Shown here: positions 34,161 to 48,777 of the stretch, piece by piece
Numbering within the stretch: position 1 is the stretch's first letter
Layout: the number at the start of each line of letters is the position of its first letter
Source: Nematostella vectensis
Taxonomy: Eukaryota; Cnidaria; Anthozoa; Actiniaria; Edwardsiidae
Assembly: GCF_932526225.1 (NCBI RefSeq)
Contig: NC_064048.1
Coordinates: 10,410,188 to 10,474,187 of the forward strand
Direction: 5' to 3'
Length of the DNA: 64,000 bases
The notes under the pieces: generated by a model
Database searches by the model: none
Told to the model about the DNA's origin: nothing
What the model saw: the letters and a program-made list of their open reading frames with translations, nothing else
Position numbers and translations under genes: made by a program

Positions 34161-37100
34161 GAGAAAAAACAATGTTTTTTTTTACTTTTATGGCATTATG
34201 TCCATGTTGTTATGTCGTGTGCAATAGGCATAAGAAGACAATATCAAAAACAAGTCAGTCGTGAACGTGGCCTAAAAGCTGTAGGCAAATCGACAACAAA
34301 ATGCTATGATGTGCGATTATATGAATATTCGTTATTTTAGTGACACTTAAATCCTATCTGCTACAATAACATTGGGAAAGGATGGTTTTTATAGTGTATA
34401 TAAGCAAGGAAAACATTAAACTCTAACAAAATAACAAAAAAAGCTAAATTTAGATTCGCTTGACCTTTCTAAACTAATATACAATACTTTGAGCTCACAA
34501 GGTTGACAATTTACCGTGATATTTTAGCAAATTGAGAACTGGCGACATTTAGCAGCATATCCTAGAAAATTTCAAGTGGCACTAAAATTACGATTTTATA
34601 TTGTACACAGAAAACAGAAAAACATTCAATACCGACAACAAATGTCAAATCAGATTTGCTTACCCTTTCCACCAAATATAGAATACTTTTAAATCACTAG
34701 GTAGACAATTTACTGGGTTATTTGGATAAATTGAAAACTGTCGGGCATTTAGTCCATTGAGGACCTTTGCCGACTGTCGGGCATTAGCCATTGCGAATTA
34801 AAATATACCAAAAACAGTCCTGCTCGTTAACGAAGTTTATAAGGCTCACCCAAAACTGGTACTTGACTTGTCACATTTTCGTCTTAAATAATTCTGCCTA
34901 ATAAAATTCCAGTAAGTACCAGCTATAGTTGACCTTTTTATTATAAATGTAATCATTGTCTGTCGTTTGCAACCTTTTACCATTTCATTTTAATCCATTG
35001 CCTCTAGATGCCATTGTCAAGGGACTGTGTCAAGGTACTGATTTGAAGTATTAATGCAACTAAATGTTGCTTTACTCATAGTTAAGCAGACATTAATTAA
35101 ACCGCCATGTGTGAGCATTTAGAAAAAAGAAAGTTTCATAAACCGATGCTGTGGTATGTCCATATTTTTTTAAAAGCATATTCCTGGTTAAAGAACGTTC
35201 TTAAAAAGGATGGTATTTAGGTGGATTATGCTTTGGAGGTTCGTAATTGAGAATTAGTAATACGCTTGACCAGTAAAAAATCCAATCTTAACATAACTTT
35301 TTTATGTTTGCATTAAGTGATAATGCTAATATCGAAGGGCACATGATAGATTTGCCTATTCACCGCTTATAATAAGAACGATATTTCCCTGATAAGGAAG
35401 CATTTCAGCTCATTTATAAGGAAGCTGCATGGTTCAAAGTTTTATTTTAATAATTTGTGTAATATGATTTTTCGTATTTTCAACGAATTAAAAGATCTGG
35501 TTGAGCCATGTAAATAGCACATGGTTGTCATTCGTAATGTATCGTTTCTTGTATTGCCAATGGGCATTTTTTTAAACTAAAACCTAATACAATTCCTATG
35601 AAAAATTAAAGAATCCTGGGAGACGTTTTATGAAATTCTAATTGAAAAATCCAAGATTGTTTTCCTTATTTATCACGAGGGGTAGAAAATTTGTGCAAGT
35701 GTGTAATGAATTAGTGTATAAATAAGGAGATTGAAAGAACACTTTTATTGAAAAACAGGAAATTATAAATACGAAACAATCCAAGAACATGATTAAAAAG
35801 GCACGGATTTGGGAGGTACTGCAGAATTAAAAGTCATTAAAATGATTAAAGTTCATGATTAATGTTCATCTAGGGATAAGTAATTGATATAATTTTTGAA
35901 GTTTGGGTGGCTTACACTTTTTAATCTTTATCTGTGCTCTACGGGCTCTTTCTACAATACATGGGAAATATCAACGAGTTATTTGATGCACAATTTTATA
36001 AAAAGACATTTTGATCTGATTCCCATTAAACTCAAAACCCTCAAGTCGAGATGAAGGGGGCTGTTGAGGGAATATATAATGTATCGCTAAGGTTTTGACA
36101 CGCTATATCTACCTTTCATTACATGTTTAAAATAAAACGAACTGTAGAAGCTCAGGACGAATTGAAAGAGAGAATAAACTTCTGGCTAGGGAATAGATCA
36201 TGGAAATTTCGCAGGCGTCCCGCCCTGCTTCCTCAAAGAGAAAGGTGATATTTTTCAACTGAGAGAGGATATTAACTCTTTTCTTTTTGTACATATGGAT
36301 ATATAAATTAAAAATATTATGACGAAGTATAAATGAAATGCAATTTAATATAACTTAAATGACACGCAAAGCCTTCTTGAAAATCTTCTCTTACTTTTCA
36401 CAAACTCCTTACAAAAAAAAAAAAACAAGAGCGCTTAAAACTCTACTCCAGTAATAGACTTCTCTATTACATCCTATACATATCAGGCTAATAAATTAAC
36501 GCTTGAATTAATACAAAATGTGTAGTGAGATTACCAGTTTTGATATGATGTAGGCAAGGATAAATACGTAATATGTGCCTCAGGGGTTATTTACAATTAC
36601 GCGTAAATTAAAGCAAATTTCCCAAAACCGAGACACGGTTTTCTTTCTTATATATAAGACGATGGAAAGTTGAAACTGGATTAGAAATTTAGCTCAGGAT
36701 GCAACGAATTTAACAAAGATAGTTAAGCACACAAAGATCCTGATAAACTTTAAAGGACGGGATTTTCTTTATTACTATTAGCAATATTGCTTTTTGTGTT
36801 AAAACGTTTTCCTGAAATGTGGTTTAAAAAGAAAAAGAAATAAGATCAAGAACCATTTGTAAAATACCACTGCTGATTGGACACTTCCGAAATGTTAAGA
36901 TGGCGTTTTAAAAAGTGATCCCGACTCGAAGGGCAGCGTTCTTTAACATCTGATTCAACCAGCCCCAAAAAGACCATCGGAACAGGAATAATAACAAAAA
37001 AATGTTTTCATTTAGTGTTGATTAATGGCATTTCATGCCTTATAAGTTCAAAATGATTAAGCATTAATGAACACAAAACGGAACAATGAATAAATCATGT

Positions 37101-39619
37101 GATATGAAGAGGTAGCTCAGTAGATAAATTTATTTTTCTAAAAGAGAACATCTGCCAACCAACGAGACTCCAGGCTAAACTGAGGAGTGCCAATAATCGA
37201 GGAAAATATAAAAAAAGTGTAAGAATTGAATAATTAAACGATATTTTAGTTAATCTGGCGCTGCTCCAATTCATTTCAACTTGATGATCAATGAATAAGT
37301 TGTAAAATCCCTTTGAATAAGTGATAGAATCATTAAAATGAAAAAAGAAAATACACTCAGGTATTAGCCTTCTTTGGTTAAACGGCCGCCCTTATTTCTT
37401 TCTCTCACTACACCCAGTTCCACATCAGGGATCATCGATATAATATTGGCCAGAGGGTAAATTTACGTTTTTTTCGTTTTCATTTTTATTCTTTTTTAAT
37501 TCTAGCTTAAGGTATCTCTGCATACGAATTAAACATACAAAGACAATGGGGAACTTGAAAAAAAAAACTGTAGTCAGTAATGTAACGTAGCCCCATGTTT
37601 TGTAACATCGATTTACAAAGCTTATGATGGCAAAATAACGTGGAACACCCCTCTCATTATTTTTACCTCGAGAATTTGGTCCTTGGAAACATACCCTTTA
37701 AAAAACGTTTCCGTACCGTTTGCTTTACTTTGTAAATGAGTTACGAATGTGAGACGGATGGCTCTTCTTAGATAACAAACGATTATTTTAGGATAGTCTA
37801 TATAATCAACAATATATCAACACTCCTTAAGATCGATTTAAATAAAGTTAAGATTTCAACGATTATATCGTGGCTGTTTTTTAAAGTTAAAAAAGTATTC
37901 CCTAGTACATAGCTATTAAAGCTTTTCCTTGCATTATCAAATCCCTTTAACTTGAGCTATCATATAGCTTGGACATCTTAATCTACAAGTGATGCTGTTG
38001 ACGACTTTTAGATATTCGTGTAATCACGAAATTATCTTAAAAAAACTAGACGCTGGTAAAACTAAGCCTGATAAATGTAGGATTCTCGCAAACGTTCTAA
38101 GAGCAAAATATTGCCGTAGACAGGTACGAAAGCCAGCATCTGGCGATAACCTAACCGTGGCTTGCTGACTTTCTAGCCTAGCGATCCAAGTCATTGTACT
38201 TAGCCACACTTACGCAGCACGCTGTCTTTTCTCATTCGGCAGCACAGCGCGCGGGAGCGCTATAAACGAAAGCGGTTTCCGTGTTTAATAAAAATTGTTA
38301 GACACCTATGGATGTAAAACCTTTCGCCACATCTAGTACAAAATTCAGCCGCCGTTATAATTTCGAAGTAATTGCGAATGCGTACAAAATATTTTGAGTA
38401 ATAGAATGTTAAGCAAAACCTTCTGGCGAAAGATGTGCAGTCGTATTCGATTTGTCTCTACTATATGAATTCTAATCAAAAGAACTGGTTACAACAAGGT
38501 TATAGTAATAAAATCTTTAAATATGTTTTTCAGCGCTTTTAGATGATCACAGGTTCGTATTGGGACGTTAATCTTTGGCATGTATAACTATAGGTAAAAT
38601 TTATTAACTTCACATACCTCTGTTCACGGAAATATCATAGAAATTCCCGCCAAATAGCGCGTGAAAATCACAAACTCTGAAGACAACAAATATCGCAACA
38701 TTTCTCTGCTTGCGACCAATGTAGTTTTAATCAGATACAAGAACGCAATTAAGGTATTTAGCATATGCATATGCGGTCTGCGCAATACGGGAAGCTGGTG
38801 TTTAATTGAACTAAATGAGAGTCCAAGGGGAAGAATGGACTTAGAAAAATCAATATAATGTTATCTATGGATTTTCTTTCTTTGAGACCTGGTGTTAAAT
38901 TCATTCCAGTTGATGATGCCCTATCACTTGTCGAAGTTTAAAGATTTGGGCGAAAAAACCCCAATTTAATATAAATTTATATATTATATTGATTATCATC
39001 GAGTACACAAATTTTTTTTTCCTGCAAAAACATACCATTATGTACATTAACAACTGAATATTAATGAGTTTGACGCTAAGTTGGCCCAGGAGCTACACCC
39101 AAAGGCAAATTGTAAGAGCACTTACAGCGTGACGACCCATCCATGTTTAATGTAATTAACAGAGTTCAATCAGACGCTTGACGGATATAAATATCACAAG
39201 GCAAGGAAAGAACTCAAAGCAAAAACATCATTCTTCCTCAGGGCGTAGAGCTCCAACTCTGTCTCTGGCTATTTGTAACTTTAACAATTATTTCGCCTAT
39301 TTCTAGCTTTGATGCGCCTGAAGGAAACCGGCAACTCCTAATGTATTTTAACATTAATATCACTGCTTTGCCCCTAAGGAACTTGTTTTACCACGAACCA
39401 GGCGGAACATGGGTCGCTTTACTTTCTATAAACTTGGACTGGCATGCCTGACCATCCCCCCCCCCAAGTCTTTTTCGGCCCTGAAGGGGAAGCGAACCTT
39501 TTAGAATCCGCATTTACAACATGCTCCACACCTATATTTTTTTTTATCTAAAATTGGAAGACAAGTAATGCTGAGAAATTTTGAAACATCTATCAAAAAA
39601 AAAAAAAAAAAAAAAACTT

Positions 39620-39720
39620 GGCCTGTTTAATATCTCGGATTCTAATAGATTCTTTTGTCTTTTGACGGTTGAGGTTTCCGTCGGACCTCCGGAAGCAAAC
39701 TGGTGACAATGCGGCTTTAA
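39620..39720. mobile_element. Truncated TTAA MITE (right end only)
   Basis: This is the last 97 bases of the family seen at 2,197 and 3,010, ending GCGGCT followed by TTAA. The left half is missing and is replaced by an A-run (39,595-39,616). Confidence 0.75.
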
Positions 39721-41103
39721 ATACACTCCGACTAGAAGGCATTCGAAATGGCATATATAGCATTAAAAGAAAAGGTTGAAGAAAAAGTAGTTCAGATTAC
39801 TAAAAAACCGCACCGAATTGGTGAAAATATTTTTTTAATACGGGTACCTAAAAGGCGGGAAAAAGAATTGTATGCGCAAAAAAGAGTTTATCACGTGATG
39901 TGCGCAGTCCATAGAATCTGATTTTGAGGTATTATTTTCTATCTATTGCCTGCTGCTCAACGATTTTTTAGTAAAAGGATAAACAAAATCAGGCCCGTTT
40001 TTCACTAGAAAAATTCAGATACAAAGTTATCCATGTATTTAGAAGCTGGAATGTACCCCAGTTTGAATTTGGTTCTTTAAATGATGGTTTACCGAGGCGG
40101 GTGCTTTGCTCGCCCTATTCTAATACGGGCCTGAAATTTGAATCAGACAGGGGAGACCACCCGCGGGTCTGCGGGCAAGCCCCGCAAACTTTGGTTCAAA
40201 TCAATTAACCTGCTTCAGACAAACTGTCATGTCTAATACAACATGTGTTCCCATTAGGTTACATCAAGACGTCCAATTGGACGATCAACACAATTTTGAA
40301 TGCCTAGAACATGAAATGCTACCGATATAGCACTTTCGTTCTACACGGGTTTTGTAAAATTGTATAAATAAGAAAATAAAACGATACTTCTATAAAGAAT
40401 TTCAAAAATACTCTGTTATCAGAAAATCATATTCTCTACTCCTAAATTTCTCCTGTTTTTTTTTTATTGCTGTTTTTATGCTGTGAACGAGACCCGTCTG
40501 TTTTGCCGTTTAAAAGATACTGACAGTAAATCTAATCATAAATCAAAACGGGAACTCTAAGTGCAAGTATTGAGGACTGTGATAAGAAAAGGTTCAGACA
40601 CATTAAAAATTCAACCGACTCTAATAGGTACTTATTACTCAAAATCACTACAACTAATCTCCTGATAAGTGTAGTATCAATGAAATCCGAAATTTAATAA
40701 TCCAAAGATGTTATCTACAAATTAGCGTACAAACTGTTCAATTAATTATCAAGTCACGCAAAAGATAATAAAAACCTTCCCTAAAAACAAATCTTAACTT
40801 CACACAAAATACTTTATCTTTATGAAAATTAAAACTTACAGCTTGTAGAAGCGCAAACTCAGATCTTCAAGCATGTTGTGGCATTTCTGCAATGCACTGG
40901 CGGTTTATGCTTATTCTAGATCAAAAAAAGAAAGCCACATCCTTTTGCTGGGTGAGCACTTAAAGACGATTGTTGACAAGAACGCCGGTGATACATGGAA
41001 GTATACAAACGCAGGTTCTCGTTCACCTGTTACCGCTGATAATTAGTCGCGGAGGGGGGTAACGGGGGAACAAGCTACAATATAAAAAAAGTTCTTAAGG
41101 CCA

Positions 41104-41174
41104 GGCTAAACTAGGAGACATGTCGAGAGCGCACGTAGCGCGTAACATGTCTCCTAAATGTTTCCTAGTTTAGC
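41104..41174. repeat. Nested inverted repeat
   Basis: GCTAAACTAGG and AGGAGACATGT on the left overlap. On the right the partners ACATGTCTCCT and CCTAGTTTAGC are separate, so two alternative stems can form. Confidence 0.65.
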
Positions 41175-42714
41175 TACTTCCAAAACATGTTGCGCGCGAC
41201 AAATTTTGCAAATATAATTGGAGTCTGCCACCTCTGCACATTAAAATTAACAAATAAACAAACAAGCAAGACATTCAAATTAACAAATAAACAAACAAAC
41301 AAGAAAGCGAGCTGGCAGGCAGCACCGTCATTTAAGTCGTTGTTTGCATCTTGACTGTGCAGGACTAATTGAAGTGCGAGGACATCTTATCAAGACGTAT
41401 CACACGGCTCTCATTAGTTTTCCCCTTCGTTGACATAAGAGGCAGGTTTATATAGGACTGTCCTTAATCACTTATTGATGTGAAACTACTTTCCATGGAA
41501 ATGCAAATCCCACAAGGCGACGATCAAGAGAACGAGGGACGAGAAAAAAATAAACAAAAATTTTGAACATTAAAAAAGTTTCAACGGTTTCTTCTTTCTC
41601 GTCCATCATCCGGGGCGGCGGAAGGGGAGGGGAACGTGGGGGCGCTTCTTCTGGCTGGCGCCCTATAGTTTTCTGAGCGGATGGTTTCTTTATACATGAA
41701 CGTTTTTTCTTTAAACGATTTATCTTTAAATTTATTGAAGAGTTTAAAATTCCGTGAATAAAAACCTAGGTTATCGATCGCGTTAAGAATTTAAAACCAC
41801 CACTCCCCTTCGAAACCACCAGCCCCCCTCGAAACCACCCATATCAAACATATTCCCAACGGATAGTGTCCTTCGTATGCATTGCCTTATATGGGCATTG
41901 ATGCCCATATTTAGAAGAGCTAAAGTTTTCCCGCTCCCTGATCTCCAGAAAACATGGTGAAAAATGCTGATTTCTGTCAATTTGAGACTCGAGGCAAAAA
42001 TGTGTCAAAAAAACTTTATCGCTTGGTCAAATCTTTATCACACAAATCTTGAAAAGCCCTTAGACCCAGGCCTTAAAGAGATTGGCCGAGCGAGTTTTAA
42101 GGTCACCCAAATATTGATATGAGCCCCCCTCCCCATGAAACCACTACCCAGTCCTCAACCCAACTTTTGATCCCCCAATTATGAGACCAGTCCGCCGCCC
42201 CTGATCATATAGCAACACAACAATGATAACATTGATAATAACAACACCAACAATAATAATAAGGCTAACACCAAATATCAAATGATGAAGTGGCAATAAA
42301 ATCATTAATCACTAATAAAGGCAAATGACTAGTGAAATGATTACAAAACTTCAGCCCGAAGTCTGTGTAAAGTCAGTCCTTTACTTATAATTTAGAAAAC
42401 AGACACGTTTAAGCAAAATAGGATGGCAACAATAACCCTATACAGCCCTACTTTCCTAACTATTTGTTCCGACAAAAGGTTGGGAATGTCGATCGGCAAC
42501 TCCCCCTTCGCCCCCGTCTACGTTTTAAAACAAAACAAAAATTCAAAGCAACCAACCATAGCTGAAATATGGTACTTGGGTAATAGCATTCGATTAAAAT
42601 CCTCAGTTACTCGGTTAAATTTGCCGAGGGAAATTAATGCTTTGAGTGGCTCAGTATTGGTCGTCTTTAGCGAGACGAGCATAGGACGAGCATAGAACGG
42701 CAATCCAGGACCTG

Positions 42715-42880
42715 CATTTCCTTTTTTAAGAACCTTTTTCATAAGAACGTCCAGGCTGTGATTTCACGAAATTTTAAAGGACATGCTATAAACATGCCGA
42801 GTCTCAGATAAGAGAAAAATATTACTTTGCTAGTCTGATGTGTTCAGGGTTAAATTGTGTTTATAATAACAACCTAATAA
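42715..42880. repeat. Dispersed repeat, copy 1 (second copy at 58,319-58,480)
   Basis: Shared blocks include AAGAACCTTTTT, GAACGTCCA, GATTTCAC and AACATGCCGAGYCTCAGATA, in the same order. The family is unknown to me. Flanking open frames (42,423-42,742) may belong to it but show no domain. Confidence 0.6.
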
Positions 42881-45773
42881 TTCATAATTCATTGGGCACT
42901 ATCTTTTAAAAGCACTAAAATATAAGAACACTTTCAGCCTTAAAAGGCTCCAAAAATCAGGGTCGGATGTAGGGGTGGGCCAAGAGGCCACCCCCCCCCC
43001 CCCCCCACTTACTGTTAGATATTTGACTTATAAATAACAAGAAATTTAAGGTCTCGGTAAAGGTAAACGACGTGTCCGCGGGAAAAAAAAATGCTCCGAC
43101 GCGCTGCAATTTTCACTACATGTACAAACTATATATCAAATAAAAGATAAAAGAATGAATTATCTCCTGCAAGTCTTATTTTTGCAATAGCTAATTCCGT
43201 GTTTTGAGGCCTCCAACTCAAAAGTACGGAGTTTACATTATTGCACATGCACTTGCACGTAATTGCATCTTAATGACAGATAAATGATCTACCAAAGTGT
43301 GTGAGGACTTTTTGTTATTTGACACTGTCAACAAAATATCACGAATCAAAGTTGGAACTCTCATTTCTGGCGAAATTTGGACACGAAAAGTGCTATAAAA
43401 GCAATCTTCAGTCGAAAATCGAAAATTCCTCACACACTTTATGACATGTCATTATTATCTATCAGATCCCGAAAATTTTAAGGCGATATCTTAAAACCCG
43501 TCGCGAGGTTATATATAATACACTAGAAAAGTCAAAGATTTGGCGTGAATTCACGGTCAACAGGTCACGGGAAACAGCAACGGCCCATTTTAGCCGTCTT
43601 AGAATGCGATTTATGGAAACTTTTTTTGGCAAAAACCACAAAAACAAACAGTGGTGTCAAATTTACTTTTACCAAGACCTTGAGGAAATTCACGGAAAAG
43701 CAATGAACCCACCCCCGCTTTCTTTAAACCCTTGCTTTGCCCCCCCTCCTTTATGTAACTCCTAGATCCGCCCCAAAAATATGAAAGGCCCAGCCTCAAC
43801 GAGAATTTGGACGTGCTCATAAGAAAGAGTGTATTCCGTGACTAGCCTTACGCAGTAACAGAGATTACTGTGATTTATAACACTGTACAATAAGACCATA
43901 AATCATTAACAGAATATATATATAAATATTTAACATGAACAACGGCTTCACACTTGGCAACTTAGACAAAATTTATAGTTAGTCCTTATTGAGGAATTAG
44001 GTTATCGAGTTCTTATAACAGCAGCAGACTATAGCTAAATCAAAGTGTTTTATTATTTTATTTTAAAAAGAAAACCCTCTCAAATATTATCATACATAAA
44101 AGAACGATTTTCAATTAAGAAACATTGCCTGCATGTGACTATGTGTCGTAGTTACAATAAAATATCAAGTCTAAACGTATTACAATAAAATATCAAGTCT
44201 AAACGTATCTTTCAAAAGAGATTTACTTTTTTAGGTCCAAGGAGGGACAGATCGAAGTCCAATTTCAAATAATGATTGATTAATACATCATCGAAAATCG
44301 GAAATATCTGTTTTTTTATCGTTGGCTTCTAGAAAAAAAAATGTTATCTAATCCTAACGTGTGCATATATAATTTGGGTAAAATGTGAATATGATAAGCG
44401 TGCGTTACTGAGCGTTCTCGAGCCTCGGGAAAAAAACCACCAAGAAAACAAACAAAAAGGGAAATGAATAACCTTGATCTGCTTGTTCTCTCGGGAATTA
44501 GCTCAGGAGCATGTCAAAGCATTCTTTGGCTCTCACTGAGATCGGACAAGGGATCGACAGTTTAACGGCCTTCAAACTGTTCGTGCAATACCTATCGCTA
44601 TATACATCTTGACAGAACTGCGCTAAAAGTGACTAATAGTAAAGACGGGATTCAAGACTGCACGCTGGGGATTAAAAAAGGGGAAAGGGAGAGTTCTAGA
44701 AAAGAGATGAAAAATAAATGAAATCCCTCATTTGGATTCCTCCCTCTTCCGCAACTTTAAAAAGTGCGCAAATAAAAAAAATAAACGAGAAACGAGCAGC
44801 TTTCTAGAATGTACTTAGGCGTATTTTTTTTAACTACCTCCAATAAATCTGAAGCTAAAATACCAAATTCTAAATGAAAATTCTTCTATGTATACGGATC
44901 GATCGATCATGAGTAATAATAAAAGGTTCTTACGTGAAAGACACAGTCGTAAAAAATCGTTGACTTCTTACCGTCTGGCCTTCGTGATGCTCTAGCTTGT
45001 CGTGATAACTAGTCCCTGATAAATAGCAGGCTTTAAATGCTTGTGGCAAATTCTCGATAGAGGTTTTTTTTTTGTATCGTAAATACATTGAGCTAGACAA
45101 AGAAGTCGGCCAAATCTTTTTGTTTTAAGAATCTATTATCACCCAATTAGTAGCGCATCGAGAGTAGTTTATCATGAGATAACGGTATCTTGTCGCTAAT
45201 TAGCCCATCCTATCATCACCTGTCGCGTATTACAAAAAAATATCTCTTGCTGTTTGCTAGCTGGAAAGAAATCCCTTACACTTCCAGTCAAATAGCGCTC
45301 CCAATGGAATGAATAGAAGCAAAGAAAAGACCAGAGTGATATAAAATATATCGTGGATATTCTAAACGAGAGCCTTTTCGGTTATCGGCACCTTTGGAAT
45401 CTTTATTGGAATTACTATTTGACTAAAACATTGTTAAGTGACCTTTATTTTCATGTTTATTGGTTTTTCAAATAGGTCGTTAAATTCTTTATACCTTTAA
45501 AACGCTGGAACTAATTAATAGTATCTATACCTTCAAGGGCTAGACAAGTCTTAGGAAGTACGCTGATGAATTGTACAAATAAATACGCCTTTTGTACGAT
45601 TAGCCAGATCTAAGGATTAATGGAAATCACACTAACAATGCTCGTCGATGATATGCAAATGTTGGTCTTATTCTAATTTTTTGTAGGGTTTTAGAAGCAA
45701 CCTTTTTGTAAGAATATGGCATAGAAAAGAACGCCTAACTGTAATTATAGTTACAGTATTCCAAGTTTTAAGA

Positions 45774-45777
<4 letters not shown>

Positions 45778-45853
<76 letters not shown>
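45778..45853. repeat. (TA)n microsatellite, about 38 repeats
   Basis: Uninterrupted alternating TA, about 130 bases left of the gypsy element. Confidence 0.97.
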
Positions 45854-45855
<2 letters not shown>

Positions 45856-45982
45856 CTTGCAGGACTTTTTTTGAAAATGGAGAGCAAAAGGAAAAACTCA
45901 GCGTTTACAACGTGTATTACGAACTTTTTTTTTGAATGATTTAGTAGTAGTTGTCATATGAATCACACGCAGCCAAAGCAAG

Positions 45983-46195
45983 TGTAATAGCTCGGTCAGG
46001 ATAGGGTTTGGTGGCCCAGAGACAAAGAATTACAATGAAGTTGGGACGTTTAACAATAAAATTCACTCGCTTTCGACATCGGGTTCAAGTCTAAATTTGA
46101 TACACCCAGCATCGTATTACTAGCGACCTAACTGTCATACAATCATCAACTTAATCTCTTAATCTGTTCCGCTACATCACGCACACATCACTACA
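45983..46195 (-). repeat. 3' LTR of the gypsy element
   Basis: 213 bases, very similar to 51,668-51,874, with a few substitutions and a small indel near the plus-strand left end. Confidence 0.92.
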
Positions 46196-46275
46196 TTCTC
46201 CCCCCTGATGAGGAAGGGCGTCTAGAGTCAATAAAACAAAACTTGTGAAATTTTTTTCTTCCTTTTTTTTTTTTG

Positions 46276-47850
46276 CTATGGCAAAATTGTGATACCATAG
46301 TTCAGTGTCGATACTTGCTGTGACCACACTGGGTCGCAAATGAGGCGAGCAGGAGGTCTCACTACCCTCCTCGGCCGAAGTCTGTCAGGACGCTTCTCAG
46401 CTGCTTCCCCTCCTGACTCTGACTCCTGAACATCATTGTCATATTCTTGTTGAATGTGCACCTCCGGCTCTTCACCTTCTTCATCCATGGTAAACGGAAC
46501 CGCTAACGGATTGAGCTCAGTCGCGACGAAGTCCAACCAGGAGCTATGTGAGTCGCTAGCAGAGCTTTCCGTGTCGTCCTCCTGCTGTCTGCGCGGGGGA
46601 TATTTCCGCCCGTGTTGCTTTCTGGGTTCGGGGCCTGCCCGCTCCGCTCGATAGGGCAGTAGGATGTTGAAGTGGAGGACTCTCTTCTTCCCACTCTGCT
46701 CATGTTGTACCACGCACACCGGCTGCTCCCCAGAGCGGCGAACGACTCGATATGGGACATCCTCCCATCGATCCTGCAGTTTGTGCTTGAGGTTTCTCAC
46801 CAGGACTCTGTCCCCAGGCTGGAGAGCGAGGTCTTCACTTAGTGCATCATACCGGCGCTTATTAGCCTCGGCTTTCTTTTCTATCTCCTGTTGTGCTCGA
46901 GAATATGCATCTGTCAGCTTGTCGCGGAGGTTCTCTATATATGCAGCGTACGGCTGTGGGTCATGTACGGGGTCCGGGCCAAGAGTCACATCCTGGGGTA
47001 GTCTTGGGTTCCTCCCGAACATGAGATATGACGGTGAGTATCCCGTAGTTAAGTGTTTGGTAGCGTTATAAGCATGGACTATTCCTGTAACATAATCCGG
47101 CCAATCCTTCTTCTTATCTACTTCTAGGGTCCCCAGCATATTGAGTAGAGTTCTGTTGAATCACTCTGTCTGGCCATTGCCTTGTGGATGGTATGGTGTT
47201 GTTCTCGACTTTTCCACATTTGCCAGTCTACACAAGTCCCTGAGGAGTCGCGACTCAAAATCTCTTCCCTAGTCCGAGTGAAGCCTCTGGGGAAATCCGT
47301 AACTCACAAAGATTCTCTCCCACAAGATCTTAGCTACCGTCGATGCCTTCTGGTTTCGTGTGGGGAACGCCCATGTATACTTGGTGAAACTATCGGTGGC
47401 GACTAACACATGCTCGTACCCACCCTTTCCTTTCTCGAGCGACATGAAGTCGATAGATATGAGTTCCATAGGTGCTGTCGCTATCATTGAAACCATTGGA
47501 GCCCGTGGTGGATCTAGTGACTTCCTTTTGATGCAGCGATCGCAGGTACTTATATATGAAGTCACGTCTGCAGCCATCCCAGGCCAGAAGTACCTCTGGC
47601 GCACCAGGTCCAATGTCCTGTCCCTCCCCAGATGCCCACAATCATGATGAAGACCCTTGAGTGCAAGCCCTCTGTACGCCGCAGGCAACACCAGCTGGAA
47701 GCTTTCTCCTTCCTCGACGATTCTTTGTCGATACAACACTTCGCTTCGGATAACCAAGCGATCCTTTTCCTTCCAAATGCGTTGGACAGCAGCTTTCTCT
47801 TCTCTGCTAGTCGTTTGCGTCGGTTGCTTATTGGTTTTTACTGCGTGCAT
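46276..47850 (-). pseudogene. Gypsy pol: integrase region, interrupted
   Basis: The zinc-binding part keeps CDRCIKRKS after YFWPGM, and the catalytic core begins SIDFMSLEKG. Two in-frame nonsense codons break the core (47,269-47,271 TAG and 47,161-47,163 TGA). The downstream part continues in the same frame through YNATKHLTTGYSPS and the DRVLVRNLKHKLQDRW segment typical of the integrase C-terminus, to a stop at 46,276. No chromodomain is evident. Two further stops lie just upstream (47,890-47,892 and 47,935-47,937). Confidence 0.88.
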
Positions 47851-47934
47851 AACCTTCTGTATGACTGGGTTCTCCTTCTGGCGTCGTGATCATTCAGCGG
47901 GAGTAACTACTAAGCTTGAAGCACTTTGCTGCTG

Positions 47935-48777
47935 CTAGCAGAGAGGCGGCGGCGTTGCTACGTGAGCGTTGCATAACACTTGCAACTCATCGAGGGAAAA
48001 CACTTCCGGTTGTGCTCCAACAGGTAGCAGCCTGTCTAAGAATGGTCGTAAAAAGTCCTCTCTGCTCGCCTCTGGTGGAGAGCGTGAGTTGCCTGCTTGC
48101 GGCATCCTGGACAAACCGTCGGCGTCCCCGCACGATTTTCCAGGCCGATAGCTGATAGTGAAATCAAATAAAGAAAGTGCGGAAAGCCAACGATGATCAC
48201 TAGCACTAAGCTTGGCATTCGTCAGTAGGTAGGTCAGCGGGCTACTATCTGTTATCACATGAAACTGGCGTCCGTACAAGTAGTCGTGGAATTTCTCTGT
48301 CACGGCCCACTTTAGCGCAAGGAATTCACGACGGTACGCGCAGTATCTCCTTTCTGCTGCTGACAACGACCTACTGCCATATGCAATTACCCTTGGAATA
48401 CCATCTTATTGGAGTTGATACAGAGCTGCTCCAAGGCCCTCGCCAGAAGCATCTGTATGCAGCACAAAAGGCTTATTAAAATTAGGGAAGGCGAGGACTG
48501 CACTAGAGCAAAGCCTGTCGATTAAGCATTCAAACGCGCCCTGACATTCCGCTGTCCAGACAAACTGGCGCTTCGTTCCTGCCTCTTCCCGTAACAGCTC
48601 GTTGAGAGGTTCGGCGATAACCGAGAAACGTTCAACAAAGGTACGGTAGTATCCGGCAAAACCAAGGAAGGTCTGCAAGTCCTTAGCATTGGTTGGAGGG
48701 TGTTGACGCCACTCCTCCAATGCTTCTACCTTCTTTGGATCTGGCTTGACCCCCTCTCTTGTGACCACATGCCCCAA
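47935..48777 (-). pseudogene. Gypsy pol: RT end and RNase H region, interrupted
   Basis: This covers FLGFAGYYRTF (RT tail), FVLHTDASGEGLGAAL (RNase H active-site Asp) and FHVITDSSPLTYL. A TAA at 48,406-48,408 interrupts the frame, which otherwise continues unchanged. The reading frame differs by one base from the RT upstream because of an indel in a seven-A run near 48,794-48,801. Confidence 0.88.

Larger units (their letters stand above)
24005..45982. other. Gene-poor intergenic region
   Basis: About 22 kb of AT-rich DNA. I find no exon chain, conserved protein motif or RNA gene. Open frames here are short (at most 133 codons) and mostly run over simple repeats. A non-coding first exon and the promoter of the receptor gene should lie near its left end, but I cannot place them. 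Supported items inside are listed separately. Confidence 0.55.

Noticed and set aside
37105-37160. tRNA-like start (GAGGTAGCTCAGTAGATAA)
   Set aside because: An A-box-like motif is present but no cloverleaf, B-box or CCA-compatible acceptor stem follows.
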